From Prevotella sp. (GTDB taxonomy: Bacteria; Bacteroidota; Bacteroidia; Bacteroidales; Bacteroidaceae): DNA of 64,000 nt. The notes below the pieces were generated by a model. It saw only the letters and a program-made list of their open reading frames with translations. It was not told the origin of the DNA and made no database searches. Positions 29,222-38,000 of this stretch are shown piece after piece (position 1 is the stretch's first letter; every line of letters starts with the position of its first letter). Location of the stretch: positions 124,001-188,000 of the forward strand of contig JAFZRU010000017.1 of the NCBI GenBank assembly GCA_017619755.1. The letters run 5' to 3'. The position numbers and the translations under genes were made by a program.

Positions 29222-30474
29222 CAGAGAAGCCCCTTGTTGTTTCACCCTTCGCCCATCCTCTCTATGTGATGGCGAAGCCGGTGGGAGCCCGCTGCAACTT
29301 GGCGTGCTCCTACTGCTATTACTTGGAGAAGGGCGGTATGTATGGCGATGGTGGCCCGGGCGTGATGACCGATGACTTGTTGGAACTTTTCATCAAGCAG
29401 TATTTGGCGTGTCAGACGCAGCGGGAGGTGCTTTTCACGTGGCACGGTGGCGAACCGTTGCTTCGCCCTTTGTCGTTCTACCGCCGTGTGGTGGAATTGC
29501 AGCGCAAACATGCCGGGGGGCATGTCGTAGATAACTGTATCCAGACCAACGGCACGCTCCTCACGGAGGAGTGGTGCCGTTTCCTCAAGGACAATAACTG
29601 GCTCGTGGGCATCTCGCTTGACGGCCCGCAGTGGATGCACGACCAATTCCGCAGGAACCGCCAAGGCGAGGGGGCTTTCCAGAAGGTGATGCAGGGGGTG
29701 GAGTTGCTCGACCGTCATGGGGTGGAGTGGAACGCCATGGCGGTGGTCAACAGCCACAATGCCGACCATCCGCGTGAGTTCTATCATTTCTTCCGCGACC
29801 TTGGATGTCGTTTCATTCAGTTCACGCCCATCGTGGAGCGTGTCTGCGCCCCCTTGTCGCCGCCTTTGCATGACTTGCCTTCAGACGGCGAGGTGGCGGT
29901 GACGGCGGAGACGGTGACACCCCGGCAGTGGGGCGAGTTCCTTTGCGCCGTGTTCGACGAGTGGGTGGTGCGCGACGTGGGTGAATGTTTCGTGCAACTT
30001 TTCGACGCCACGTTCGCCAACTGGGTGGGCGTGGAGCCGGGGGTGTGTTCCATGGCGGCTTTCTGTGGCAACGCGCTGGCGATGGAGCATAATGGCGATG
30101 TCTTCTCGTGCGACCATTTCGTCTTCCCACAATACCACTTGGGCAACATCCGGCAAAAGCCGTTGGCATCGATGGCCTACGGGGAGCAACAAGACGGATT
30201 TCGTCGCCTCAAGGGGCGGTTGCCGGCGCAGTGTCGGCGATGCCGTTTTGAGTTTGCCTGCCATGGTGAATGTCCGAAAAACCGCCTCCTGCGGACTTCC
30301 GACGGGGAGGCGGGTCTCAATTATCTCTGTGAGGGCTATCACCGCTTTTTCGCCCATGCGGCACCTTACATGGATTTTATGGCACGGGAATGGCGTGAGG
30401 AGGATGGTTCGCCGGCTCGTGTGATGGAAGCCGTGGCTCGTGGGCTATTCGTCGGGCAGGGGCCAGTTGGGTGA
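29218..30474 (+). CDS. Anaerobic sulfatase-maturating enzyme (radical SAM)
   Basis: 418 residues. The radical SAM motif is CNLACSYC (Cys26, Cys30, Cys33) directly after the family start PLYVMAKPVGAR. The central region fits anSME (FTWHGGEPLLRP, IQTNGTLL, VGISLDGP, FIQFTPIVER). Further cysteines near the end (CSMAAFCGNALAMEHNGDVFSCDHFVFP and CRRCRFEFACHGECPKN) bind two auxiliary clusters in the SPASM domain. It converts Cys or Ser of sulfatases to formylglycine. GTG is chosen as start because the conserved N terminus needs it; no ATG upstream is in frame. Its 3' end overlaps the convergent sulfatase gene by 30 bases. Confidence 0.93.
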   Translation: MTEKPLVVSPFAHPLYVMAKPVGARCNLACSYCYYLEKGGMYGDGGPGVMTDDLLELFIKQYLACQTQREVLFTWHGGEPLLRPLSFYRRVVELQRKHAGGHVVDNCIQTNGTLLTEEWCRFLKDNNWLVGISLDGPQWMHDQFRRNRQGEGAFQKVMQGVELLDRHGVEWNAMAVVNSHNADHPREFYHFFRDLGCRFIQFTPIVERVCAPLSPPLHDLPSDGEVAVTAETVTPRQWGEFLCAVFDEWVVRDVGECFVQLFDATFANWVGVEPGVCSMAAFCGNALAMEHNGDVFSCDHFVFPQYHLGNIRQKPLASMAYGEQQDGFRRLKGRLPAQCRRCRFEFACHGECPKNRLLRTSDGEAGLNYLCEGYHRFFAHAAPYMDFMAREWREEDGSPARVMEAVARGLFVGQGPVG

Positions 30475-31851
30475 GGGGGTGCGCATCAGGCGCATCTCGC
30501 GGTCGAACTCCTCCACCATCTCCGGGTGCTCGGAGGCCAAGTTGTGGCTCTCTGCGGCATCCTCGCGAAGGTTGTAGAGTTCCAAGGGGGCTCCGCGCTT
30601 CACCGTCACGCATTTCCAATCGCCCTTGCGGGCGGCTCGCTGCACACCGGGAAACTCCCAGTATAACATTCGATTGTCGGTTTCTACTTGCCGCCCGTAA
30701 AAGAGCGGGAGGATGTCCATACCGTCCACCTGACAAGGCAGGTGTTTAGTGGCTCCGGCAAGTGCTGCGAGTGTGGGCATGATGTCGGGGAAATAAATGA
30801 TGTTGTCGAGCGACTGCACAGGGACCTTTCCGGGTTGGTTGACGATGAGCGGCACGCGGATGCCTCCCTCGTAGAGCTGCCCCTTGCGCCCTCTGAAACC
30901 GGCGTTGCAGTTGAACAGTTGCAGGGGGGCTTGCACGGCGGCTCCGTTGTCGGAGGCGAAGATGACGAGGGTGTTCTCCCGAAGGTGGAGGCGGTCGAGG
31001 GCTTCAAGCAACCGTCCGATGGCGGCGTCCATGTGGGTGATGAGTGCTGCGTAGCGTTTCGTGTTCATGTCCCAAGTCTCGTCGTCGTACCATACGGTGT
31101 TGTCGATGATGTATGGTTCGTGGGGGGCGTCGAAGGCCAAGTAGAGGAAGAAGGGGTTGTTTTTGTTGCGCTTGATGAAGCGGATGGCGTCGTCGGTGGA
31201 GAGGTCGGTGTTGTGCTTCACATGGCGGTCGTGGGCGTTGGCCTTGATGTGGATGAGCTTGTCGTTGTCGAAACGGTAGTAGGGGTAGTAGTAGGGGGAG
31301 TTGGAGTGTACCGTGGAGATGGTCCATCCATAGAACTCATCGAAGCCTCGGTGATTGGGCGAGGCACCTGGGTCGTAGCCGTCGAGGTGCCATTTGTTCA
31401 CCAAGCAACTGCGGTAGCCGGCGGTGCCGAGCACGGTGGCGATGGTGGTGTCTTCTGGCAGGAGGTTGGCCCGTCTGATGTAGGTGGTGTCGCCGCGTGT
31501 GTTCACCTTGATTCCCTTGATGCCTCCCGCTGTGCATTGGTTGTCGCGGATGCGTGTGTGTCCGCTGTTCTTGCCCGTCATGAGAGAGCATCTTGACGGC
31601 GAACTGATGCCACTGCCGGCGTAGCATTGGTTGAAGCGTGTGCCGGTGGCTGCCAACTGGTCAATGTTGGGGGTCTTCACGTGTTGGCTGCCGTAGCAGG
31701 AGAGGTCGCCGTAGCCCATGTCGTCGGCCAAGATGAAGATGATGTTGGGCCGTTCAGGCGTTGCCTTCACCTTCGGCTCGCTGCCCTCCGAGACTTGTGG
31801 GACGGCAAGGCCGGAAACCAGCAGTCCGCCATAGCTCAATATTTTTTTCAT
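30445..31851 (-). CDS. Ser-type arylsulfatase, secreted
   Basis: 468 residues from ATG 31851. A signal peptide covers about 1-20. The metal site begins IIFILADDMGYGDLSCYG; the modification motif is Ser83-Ser-Pro-Ser-Arg87 followed by CSLMTGKNSGHTR, so Ser83 is the residue expected to become formylglycine. Later DAPHEPY, FASDNGA and GRKGQLYEGGIRVPLI segments are typical of S1 sulfatases. It should remove sulfate esters from glycans; the substrate subfamily is not clear. The maturase lies convergently with its 3' end overlapping this gene by 30 bases, a natural functional pair. Repeat copy 3 lies just upstream. Confidence 0.93.
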   Translation of the reverse strand: MKKILSYGGLLVSGLAVPQVSEGSEPKVKATPERPNIIFILADDMGYGDLSCYGSQHVKTPNIDQLAATGTRFNQCYAGSGISSPSRCSLMTGKNSGHTRIRDNQCTAGGIKGIKVNTRGDTTYIRRANLLPEDTTIATVLGTAGYRSCLVNKWHLDGYDPGASPNHRGFDEFYGWTISTVHSNSPYYYPYYRFDNDKLIHIKANAHDRHVKHNTDLSTDDAIRFIKRNKNNPFFLYLAFDAPHEPYIIDNTVWYDDETWDMNTKRYAALITHMDAAIGRLLEALDRLHLRENTLVIFASDNGAAVQAPLQLFNCNAGFRGRKGQLYEGGIRVPLIVNQPGKVPVQSLDNIIYFPDIMPTLAALAGATKHLPCQVDGMDILPLFYGRQVETDNRMLYWEFPGVQRAARKGDWKCVTVKRGAPLELYNLREDAAESHNLASEHPEMVEEFDREMRLMRTPSPNWPLPDE

Positions 31852-31874
31852 ATGTTTCAAATTATTACGTACAA

Positions 31875-31992
31875 GTGCAGTTGAAATGCACAAATATTTG
31901 TTCTACGAATCGCAAAAGTAGTCACCTTCGGCGAGAACCAACGGTCGACGAATGTCAAATCTTTCAAATCTATCCAAATCTTTCAAATCTAT
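31875..31992. repeat. Dispersed repeat, copy 3, shortened
   Basis: About 118 bases align with the left domain of copies 1 and 2 (TTCTACGAATCGCAAAAGTAGTC- and -CTTCGGCGAGAACCAACGGTCG are kept) but an internal stretch of about 35 bases is missing and the hairpin modules are absent. CAAATCT units end it, and inverted counterparts (GATTTGTTAGATTTG) follow at about 32040-32070. No gene is seen in 31852-32140. Confidence 0.8.
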
Positions 31993-32140
31993 TTTGTAAA
32001 ACATAAAAAAAGGATTACGTTTCTTGATAACAAGTTCTTATGATTTGTTAGATTTGAACAGATTTGTATGATTTTTGCCCGTTAGGGCACTCCATAAACG
32101 AATTGTTGAAAAGCGTAGATTTCAACCGTAGGTTAAATTT

Positions 32141-32668
32141 TTACAGCCAGATGTCCATCATTCCGCCGCAGGGGGGCTGGTGGGCGAAGGCGTCGGTCTC
32201 GGGAAAGAGGCCGACGTGGAGGCCGGCGGCGACGATGACGCCGGCGTGTGTGAAGACGGCCACGTGGCGGTAGGGCATGGCGCGCAAATCGTTGAGGAAT
32301 TCTCCCACGCGCTGGCGAAGTATGGGGAAACTCTCCCCACCGGTGGCCGGGAGGTGCATGTAGTCGTCATACCATCGTTGGAGGGCCTCGTCTTGGATGT
32401 CGTCGTAACGCTGCATCTCCCAGGTACCCATGTGCATCTCTCGTAGGCGCGGGTCGGGCGTGGCATGGGGGAAACCGCAATATTCTGCCAACTTCCAGGC
32501 ACGTGTCAGCGGAGAGGTCCAGGCATGGTCGATGGTCATCGTCTGTAGGGCGCGGCGCGGAATCTCAGCCTCTTCCTCGAAGGTGTCGGCCAGCGGCACG
32601 TCGCTCCATCCATAGCAGGTGCCTGGAGGCACTGCCACTTTGGTGTGTCGTATGAGCGTCACCCTCAT
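32141..32668 (-). CDS. cobC: Alpha-ribazole-phosphatase-like histidine phosphatase
   Basis: 175 residues from ATG 32668. Histidine-phosphatase signature LIRHTKV near the N terminus, later LREMHMGTWEMQRYDDI and the second histidine in VFTHAGVIVAAGL. In its operon it should remove phosphate from alpha-ribazole-5'-phosphate or adenosylcobalamin-5'-phosphate. The start overlaps the cobS stop (ATGA). A longer frame running back over cobS is a shadow. Last gene of cobUTSC. Confidence 0.87.
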   Translation of the reverse strand: MRVTLIRHTKVAVPPGTCYGWSDVPLADTFEEEAEIPRRALQTMTIDHAWTSPLTRAWKLAEYCGFPHATPDPRLREMHMGTWEMQRYDDIQDEALQRWYDDYMHLPATGGESFPILRQRVGEFLNDLRAMPYRHVAVFTHAGVIVAAGLHVGLFPETDAFAHQPPCGGMMDIWL

Positions 32669-33468
32669 GGCGTTGCGTTGTAGAGGGTGATGCAGAAGGT
32701 GAGATAGACGCTCAGTTCCACCAAGAGGAAGGTGGCTCCGCAGCAGTCGCCGGTGTAGCCGTGGAGTGTGCGCCACATCTTCAAATAGAGGAAATACATC
32801 ACTAAGCAGGGGGTGAACACCACGATCTCCCAGTGGGGCATGGCTGGCCCGTAGAGGAGCAGTGGTATGACGGGCAGCAGCCCTTGGACGGCGAGGGAGA
32901 GACCTCCCGCCACGCTCACCTTTCTATAGACCACCTTCGCCTTCGCCTCGTTCTCGTCGCGGGCGTAGGGCATCATCTGCACCAGTTGGCTGGCGAGCAT
33001 CTTGGAGAAGGGGTCGGCGGCGAGGATGACCAAGGCGGCGGTCTTCATTGGGAGGCTCCAGAGGCAGAGAAAGAGGATGGCGAGATAGGCTGTGAGACCC
33101 AACACGCCGTAGGTGCCAATGTGTGAGTCTTTCATGATGGCAAGCACGCGCTGCCGGTCTTTTCCACCGCCTCCGAAACCGTCGATGAAGTCGGCTAAGC
33201 CATCTTCGTGGAAGGCTCCGGTGAGCAGCAGGCGCACCACGATGGCCAAGGCCACCGCCAAGGCGTGGGGCATCGCCATGGAGCCGAAATAAAGGGTGGC
33301 GGCCATCACGGAGCCGGTGACCCATCCGGCGAGTGGCCAGAACTCCACCACGGCGCGGTATGCCGACTTGGGTGGTTGATAGACTCTCCACAACGGCAGG
33401 CGGGTGAAATAGATGAGAGCCGCCCACGCGTTGTTATACCATTTAGAAGTATTTAGTGATTTTTGCAT
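32665..33468 (-). CDS. cobS: Adenosylcobinamide-GDP ribazoletransferase
   Basis: 267 residues, integral membrane protein. The family start AWAALIYFTRLPLWR and the motif GAFHEDGLADFIDGFGGGGKDR (the acidic metal-binding loop) are clear; several helices follow. It joins adenosylcobinamide-GDP with alpha-ribazole to make the lower ligand loop of B12. Its first 26 bases overlap the end of cobT in another frame, suggesting translational coupling. Confidence 0.95.
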   Translation of the reverse strand: MQKSLNTSKWYNNAWAALIYFTRLPLWRVYQPPKSAYRAVVEFWPLAGWVTGSVMAATLYFGSMAMPHALAVALAIVVRLLLTGAFHEDGLADFIDGFGGGGKDRQRVLAIMKDSHIGTYGVLGLTAYLAILFLCLWSLPMKTAALVILAADPFSKMLASQLVQMMPYARDENEAKAKVVYRKVSVAGGLSLAVQGLLPVIPLLLYGPAMPHWEIVVFTPCLVMYFLYLKMWRTLHGYTGDCCGATFLLVELSVYLTFCITLYNATP

Positions 33469-34489
33469 GTTCGAAGTTGTTCATTTCGTTAATCATTCTC
33501 ACTGCGCTTTCCACCAAGGGGTAAGCGCAAAGGGCTCCCGTGCCTTCGCCCAAACGGAGCCCCAGGTTGAGCAGCGGACGGGCATTCATCAGTTGGAGCA
33601 TGCGCTGATGCCCGCTTTCGTCGCCACAGTGTCCGAAGATGGCGTAGGACAGCACGGCGGGGTACAGGCGTGAGGCGGCGAGCATGCAGGCGGTCATGAT
33701 GAAGCCATCTACCAGGATGAGCATTCCACATTCGGCGGCGGTGAGCATGGCCCCGATGGCACCCACCATCTCGAAGCCTCCGAAATGCCGTATCACCTCT
33801 TCCACGCTGTCGCCCTGTCGCGTTTGCAGGAAATGGTCGAGGGCTTCGTGTAGTACGCGACGTTTGTGTGCCAGACCAGGTGTGTCGAGGCCGGCGCCGG
33901 CGCCGATGCACTCGTCGAGCGGCAAGTCTCCCAAGAGGCTCATCCAGATGCTTGATGGCGAGGTGTTGCCGATGCCCATTTCTCCCACGCAGAGGATGTT
34001 GCAACCGGAGGCATGGCAGTCTCGGACCAGTTGGGCACCTGTGGACATGGCCTGCTCCATTTGCTCCTCGCTCATCGCCGGGCCATGGAGGAAATTGGCG
34101 GTGCCACGAGCCACCTTGTAGTGAAGAATGCTGGGGTGGGGGCTGAGGTCGTGGTCCACGCCCATGTCAATAATTTTCAAGTCGAAGCCGTGTTGGCGGC
34201 AGAACATGTTGACACCGCCGCCGCCATGGGTGAAATTCACCATCTGTTGCCAGGTCACCTCGCGGGGCGACACGCTCACGCCTTCGCGTTCGATGCCGTG
34301 GTCGCCGCCTATGAGCAGGTGACAGGGATGGGAGAGGGTGGGGGTGAGGGTTTGCTGCACCAAGCATACTTGCATGGCCAACTCTTCCAATCTCCCCAAT
34401 GAGCCTTTGGGCTTGTTGAGGTTGTCTATCTTGGACTGGATGAGGGGCTGTATGCCCTGGTCAGGGGTGTGGATGTCGAAATGTTTCAT
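33443..34489 (-). CDS. cobT: Nicotinate-nucleotide-dimethylbenzimidazole phosphoribosyltransferase
   Basis: 348 residues from ATG 34489. Recognised by LNKPKGSLGRLEELA near the N terminus, GDHGIEREGVSVSPREVTWQQ, GEMGIGNTSPSS and the C-terminal LRLGEGTGA, where the catalytic Glu lies. It activates the lower-ligand base as alpha-ribazole phosphate. The start overlaps the cobU stop as ATGA. A longer frame extending to 34726 lies over cobU and is rejected. Confidence 0.96.
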   Translation of the reverse strand: MKHFDIHTPDQGIQPLIQSKIDNLNKPKGSLGRLEELAMQVCLVQQTLTPTLSHPCHLLIGGDHGIEREGVSVSPREVTWQQMVNFTHGGGGVNMFCRQHGFDLKIIDMGVDHDLSPHPSILHYKVARGTANFLHGPAMSEEQMEQAMSTGAQLVRDCHASGCNILCVGEMGIGNTSPSSIWMSLLGDLPLDECIGAGAGLDTPGLAHKRRVLHEALDHFLQTRQGDSVEEVIRHFGGFEMVGAIGAMLTAAECGMLILVDGFIMTACMLAASRLYPAVLSYAIFGHCGDESGHQRMLQLMNARPLLNLGLRLGEGTGALCAYPLVESAVRMINEMNNFEHAKITKYF

Positions 34490-35052
34490 GGCATGGTGAT
34501 GTTGGAGGAGGTGTCGCTGGCCGTCTTGCCCTTGATGACGACGGGGATGCCGCTCACCATGAGGACGACGCTGTCGGCTCTTGCCGCCACGTATTGGTTG
34601 ACCCATCCCAAGAGGTCGGTGAAACGTCGCTGCACGGCGTTGGGACTGACGCCGCCGCTGCCTATTTCGTTGGTGACGAAGATGAAGGTGGCGTCTTGGG
34701 AGACGAGGCGGTCGAACTCCTTGCACACCTCCTTGAAGACGGTGTCGATATCGGGAAGGGTGTCGCCATTAGAGGCTTCGTGAAAGAAATTGGTGCACCA
34801 CAGCGTGAGGCAGTCCACCAACACCACGCGACCGCCCACGTCGTGGCTCGACAGGCGTCGCTCTTCTTCGATGTTCTCCCAGGAGGGGCCGCGGCGGGCT
34901 TGATGCCGCCGCACGCGCTCGCGGAACTCATCGTCCCACACGTGGGCGGTGGCCATGTATACGGGGTGGGTGGAGAGGCTGAACGCCAATCGCTCGGCGT
35001 AGGCACTCTTCCCGGAGCGTTGCCCGCCGGTGATGAGGATGACTTTGCTCAT
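34486..35052 (-). CDS. cobU: Adenosylcobinamide kinase/guanylyltransferase
   Basis: 188 residues from ATG 35052. P-loop ITGGQRSGKSAYAE at the N terminus; the guanylylated histidine is probably in RVRRHQARRG; VDCLTLWCTN and FVTNEIGSGGV are family motifs. It phosphorylates and guanylylates adenosylcobinamide. It is first in the overlapping cobUTSC operon. A TATTTTTG box lies 35 bases upstream, leaving no room for a cobalamin riboswitch. Confidence 0.95.
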   Translation of the reverse strand: MSKVILITGGQRSGKSAYAERLAFSLSTHPVYMATAHVWDDEFRERVRRHQARRGPSWENIEEERRLSSHDVGGRVVLVDCLTLWCTNFFHEASNGDTLPDIDTVFKEVCKEFDRLVSQDATFIFVTNEIGSGGVSPNAVQRRFTDLLGWVNQYVAARADSVVLMVSGIPVVIKGKTASDTSSNITMP

Positions 35053-35086
35053 GAGACTGGCAATGTTTGTTGTCGTTTTTTCTGGG

Positions 35087-35094
35087 CAAAAATA
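35087..35094 (-). promoter_or_regulatory. -7 box of cobUTSC
   Basis: TATTTTTG on the minus strand, about 35 bases before the cobU ATG. No TTTG found at -33. Confidence 0.5.
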
Positions 35095-35168
35095 CATAAA
35101 ATAGCTGAATTATCTACAGGAATTTTGCACTTTTTCTTCCAAAATGTCTATGGTTGGGAATTTTTTGT

Positions 35169-35176
35169 TATATTTG
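35169..35176 (+). promoter_or_regulatory. -7 box of the DUF4160/DUF2442 pair
   Basis: TATATTTG, 20 bases upstream of the ATG at 35197. No clear -33 element. Confidence 0.5.
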
Positions 35177-35196
35177 CAGCCTAAAGCAACGAAGTG

Positions 35197-35448
35197 ATGA
35201 GTCCTGTTTTCAGACGCGAGAGAGAATATACATTCAAGATATACTCCAATGAGGAGGAGCGGATGCACATTCATGTCATCTGCGGTGGCTACGAGGCCAA
35301 ATATTGGCTGGAGCCACGTGTGGAACTCGCAAAAAATACGGGGATTCCAGAGCATAAACTGAGTGAAATAAAGAAAATCGTAGAGAAATATGCAGACAGT
35401 TTTAAAGAACAATTCCGCCAACACATTGGTAAGCGTATTAATGATTAA
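35197..35448 (+). CDS. DUF4160-like small protein
   Basis: 83 residues from ATG 35197 (a GTG one codon earlier is possible). The sequence EERMHIHVICGGYEAKYWLEP followed by VELAKNTGIPEHKLSEIKKIVEKY is the DUF4160 pattern. Such genes are commonly found directly before a DUF2442 gene, as here, and the pair has the size and overlap of toxin-antitoxin modules, but no activity is established. Its last 8 bases overlap the next gene. Confidence 0.8.
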   Translation: MSPVFRREREYTFKIYSNEEERMHIHVICGGYEAKYWLEPRVELAKNTGIPEHKLSEIKKIVEKYADSFKEQFRQHIGKRIND

Positions 35449-35680
35449 CGCACAGGGCATCATGCTTTCGGTGTTGGGATGCGACTATTTTCTGTCTTAT
35501 AATCGCATCCCTTGGATGCAAGACGCTCCTGTCCGTAGTGTGTTAAACGTCCAAATGAGCGGTCCTGAATCCATCGAGTGGCCCGACCTTGACGTAGATC
35601 TCGAAATCGACAGCCTCCGCCACCCCGAGCGTTATCCACTCGTCATCAAGCGTAATGCGCTTGACTTTGTAGGGGTGTAA
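35441..35680 (+). CDS. DUF2442-like small protein
   Basis: 79 residues from ATG 35441, a start that overlaps the upstream stop by 8 bases; an earlier in-frame ATG at 35390 lies deep inside the upstream gene. The pattern CDYFLSYNRIPWMQDAPV...WPDLDVDLEIDSLRHPERYPLV fits DUF2442. It follows and probably interacts with the DUF4160 protein. Function unknown. Confidence 0.78.
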   Translation: MINAQGIMLSVLGCDYFLSYNRIPWMQDAPVRSVLNVQMSGPESIEWPDLDVDLEIDSLRHPERYPLVIKRNALDFVGV

Positions 35681-35731
35681 CATTAAAAATATCAGTTTCG
35701 GGTGGTTGAAATCAAGAAAAGGGGCTGCTTT

Positions 35732-35763
35732 TTTGGTGGATTCGTTTTTTTTTCCTAAATTTG
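35732..35763 (+). promoter_or_regulatory. Promoter of the OmpA-like/lptB pair
   Basis: TTTG 35732-35735, a 20-base spacer and TAAATTTG 35756-35763, a perfect consensus. The leader before 35875 is about 105 bases. Confidence 0.8.
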
Positions 35764-35874
35764 CGCTTTGAAGAGAGGATAATGACCAATGGCCGGGCGG
35801 TGTGGCAATGGAGCATCCCGTTAGGCTTGTTGGTTTATCATTCTTGTATTTGCATCACACAAAAAGAAATAACT

Positions 35875-36975
35875 ATGAAACGAATCATGCTTTGGCTTGC
35901 AGTAGCCCTCATGGCGACTACGGCATCTGCCCAGACGTTGGTGGGCAGCAAGTTCTCCGACAATGTGTACATCGGCTTCAACGGTGGCGTTGCTACAAAG
36001 GCCACGGGAGTGAAATGGATGGACAACCTCAACGCCAACGCCGGGCTTCGCATTGGCAAGTGGATCACACCTTCGTTCGGACTCGCTCTCGACGGGACAG
36101 CGTATTTCGGCAACAAACCATGGTGCTCCACCGGCACTGCCGTCAGGGCCAGCAATGTCTCGCTACTCGGAACGGTGAATTTCACCAACCTGTTCGGCGG
36201 CTACCCCGGTGAGCCTCGCTGCTTTGAGGTGACGGGTCTCTATGGCTTGGGCTGGGGGCGCCTTTACACTTCCAATCACACCTGCAACGAACCGGTCAAC
36301 AAGATGACTTCCAAGGCGGGCATTGACTTCACCTTCAACTTCGGTTCCGACAAGCAGTGGCAGTTCTACATCGAGCCGTCTGTCACATGGGCCTTCCTTG
36401 GCTCCAACAGTCAGCCAATAGGACAACCCACCTACAAACTCTCGTGGAGCGACGACCAACCACGCTACAATGTGAACAACGCCGCCGTACAACTCAATGC
36501 CGGCCTTGTCTATAAGTTCCGCAACTCCAATGGCTCGCATAATTTCAAAATCTTCCGGGGAGTGGTGGACAACAGCGACGAAATCAACCGCCTCAACGGC
36601 ATCATCAACGACCTGAGAGCACAACTTGATCAAAAACCGCGTGAGGTTGTCAAGGAAGTGGTGCGCGAGGTGCAGGTCGGTGGAAAGGAAGTGAGGGTGG
36701 AGAACCTCGTTTTCGTCACCTTCGCACAAGGAAAGTCGCTGCTCACCAAGGAGGCCATGGAAGCACTCAACGGCGTAAAGCCCGGTTCACACGTGCAAAT
36801 TGTGGGTACGGCATCGCCGGAAGGTTCCCCGGAACTCAACCAGAGGCTCTCGCAAGCACGCGCAGACGCCGTGGCGGCATATCTCAGAGACCGTGGCGTC
36901 ATCGTGGACGAGGCATTGGGCAAGGGCGTCCAAGGCAACACTTCCAACCGTCTGGCCGTCATCTATGTGAAATGA
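35875..36975 (+). CDS. OmpA-family outer-membrane protein
   Basis: 366 residues from ATG 35875, where a signal peptide begins ([20 protein letters not shown]). An upstream in-frame extension would start at or near the promoter and hide the signal. Residues about 20-230 look like an eight-stranded barrel; a short coiled-coil ([17 protein letters not shown]) leads to a C-terminal OmpA-like peptidoglycan-binding domain ([20 protein letters not shown]...[27 protein letters not shown]). It tethers the outer membrane to the wall. Its stop overlaps the lptB start as ATGA. Confidence 0.88.
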   Translation: MKRIMLWLAVALMATTASAQTLVGSKFSDNVYIGFNGGVATKATGVKWMDNLNANAGLRIGKWITPSFGLALDGTAYFGNKPWCSTGTAVRASNVSLLGTVNFTNLFGGYPGEPRCFEVTGLYGLGWGRLYTSNHTCNEPVNKMTSKAGIDFTFNFGSDKQWQFYIEPSVTWAFLGSNSQPIGQPTYKLSWSDDQPRYNVNNAAVQLNAGLVYKFRNSNGSHNFKIFRGVVDNSDEINRLNGIINDLRAQLDQKPREVVKEVVREVQVGGKEVRVENLVFVTFAQGKSLLTKEAMEALNGVKPGSHVQIVGTASPEGSPELNQRLSQARADAVAAYLRDRGVIVDEALGKGVQGNTSNRLAVIYVK

Positions 36976-37802
36976 CCAGCAACGACCAAGGAATGGAAAT
37001 CGAAACGAAGGCGGAAGGCGGAATGATGCTCCGCACGGAAGGCCTGGTGAAGAGGTACGGCAAGAGGACCGTCGTCAACGACGTGTCCATCAACGTCAGA
37101 CAAGGAGAAATCGTGGGATTGCTCGGCCCCAACGGGGCGGGCAAGACCACCTCCTTTTATATGACCACGGGCCTTATCGTACCCAACGCAGGACACATCT
37201 TCCTCAACGACAAGGACATCACCAAATACCCGGTGTACAAACGGGCAAGGGCGGGGATTGGCTATCTCCCGCAGGAGGCCAGTGTCTTCCGCAAGATGAG
37301 CGTGGAGGACAACATCCTCTCCGTGTTGGAGATGACCTCGCTCACACGAAGCCAGCAGCGGGAGAAATTAGAGAGCCTCATCGGGGAGTTCCGGTTAGGG
37401 AAGGTGCGCAAGAACAAGGGCGACCAACTCTCGGGTGGAGAGCGCCGACGAACGGAGATCGCACGCTGCCTCGCCATCGACCCCAAGTTCATCATGCTCG
37501 ACGAACCTTTCGCCGGCGTGGACCCCATTGCCGTGGAGGATATCCAGCACATCGTATGGCAACTCAAATACCGCAACATCGGCATCCTCATCACCGACCA
37601 CAACGTGCAGGAGACGCTCACCATCACCGACAGGGCGTACCTCCTCTTTGAAGGCCGAATACTCTTCCAGGGAAGCCCGGAGGAACTGGCGGAGAACAAA
37701 ATCGTGAGGGAGAAATACCTCAGCAACAGTTTCGTGCTTCGGAAAAAGGATTTCCAAACGCTCGACGAGGAGCGAAAGGCACGAGAGGCCGCCATGGAGT
37801 GA
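36972..37802 (+). CDS. lptB: LptB, lipopolysaccharide export ABC ATPase
   Basis: 276 residues; core domain starts at about residue 18 ([22 protein letters not shown]), so a second start there is possible. Motifs: Walker [10 protein letters not shown], signature [13 protein letters not shown], Walker [16 protein letters not shown], and [10 protein letters not shown], the last two typical of LptB rather than other ABC ATPases. It powers LPS transport from the inner membrane with LptFG and LptC. An extended C-terminal tail ([21 protein letters not shown]) is highly charged. Confidence 0.94.
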   Translation: MTSNDQGMEIETKAEGGMMLRTEGLVKRYGKRTVVNDVSINVRQGEIVGLLGPNGAGKTTSFYMTTGLIVPNAGHIFLNDKDITKYPVYKRARAGIGYLPQEASVFRKMSVEDNILSVLEMTSLTRSQQREKLESLIGEFRLGKVRKNKGDQLSGGERRRTEIARCLAIDPKFIMLDEPFAGVDPIAVEDIQHIVWQLKYRNIGILITDHNVQETLTITDRAYLLFEGRILFQGSPEELAENKIVREKYLSNSFVLRKKDFQTLDEERKAREAAME

Positions 37803-37929
37803 CTCCGGCGCCCTCTCTCTTCTGTAGCCATCAACACAACAACGTCATGGCAGACAAGACCTTCTATCCATCCATGTTAAAAAATCACATTTTTACTCAT
37901 AATAATTAGGTGTTTAGACGAATTATCTG

Positions 37930-37937
37930 TAATTTTG
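37930..37937 (+). promoter_or_regulatory. -7 box of tig
   Basis: TAATTTTG about 64 bases upstream of the ATG, with an imperfect TTAG at 37906-37909 at -33 spacing. The gap 37803-38000 shows only a 20-codon frame (37847-37909) with no support. Confidence 0.55.
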
Positions 37938-38000
37938 CACCCCAATTGGGAAAATCCCGCTTTTTAGAAACAACGATCAACAAAACATCAATACGAGAAG

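Noticed and set aside
33443-34726. Longer cobT frame reaching into cobU
   Set aside because: The extra N-terminal residues are low-complexity shadows of cobU; the family start is at 34489.
35052-35196. Looked for a cobalamin riboswitch before cobU
   Set aside because: No conserved B12-box-like element was seen and the leader is too short.
35761-35874. N-terminal extension of the OmpA-like gene
   Set aside because: The extended frame begins inside the -7 box; the signal peptide at 35875 is the natural start.
37847-37909. 20-codon frame between lptB and tig
   Set aside because: Too short, with no promoter or ribosome site, and no similarity I recognise.
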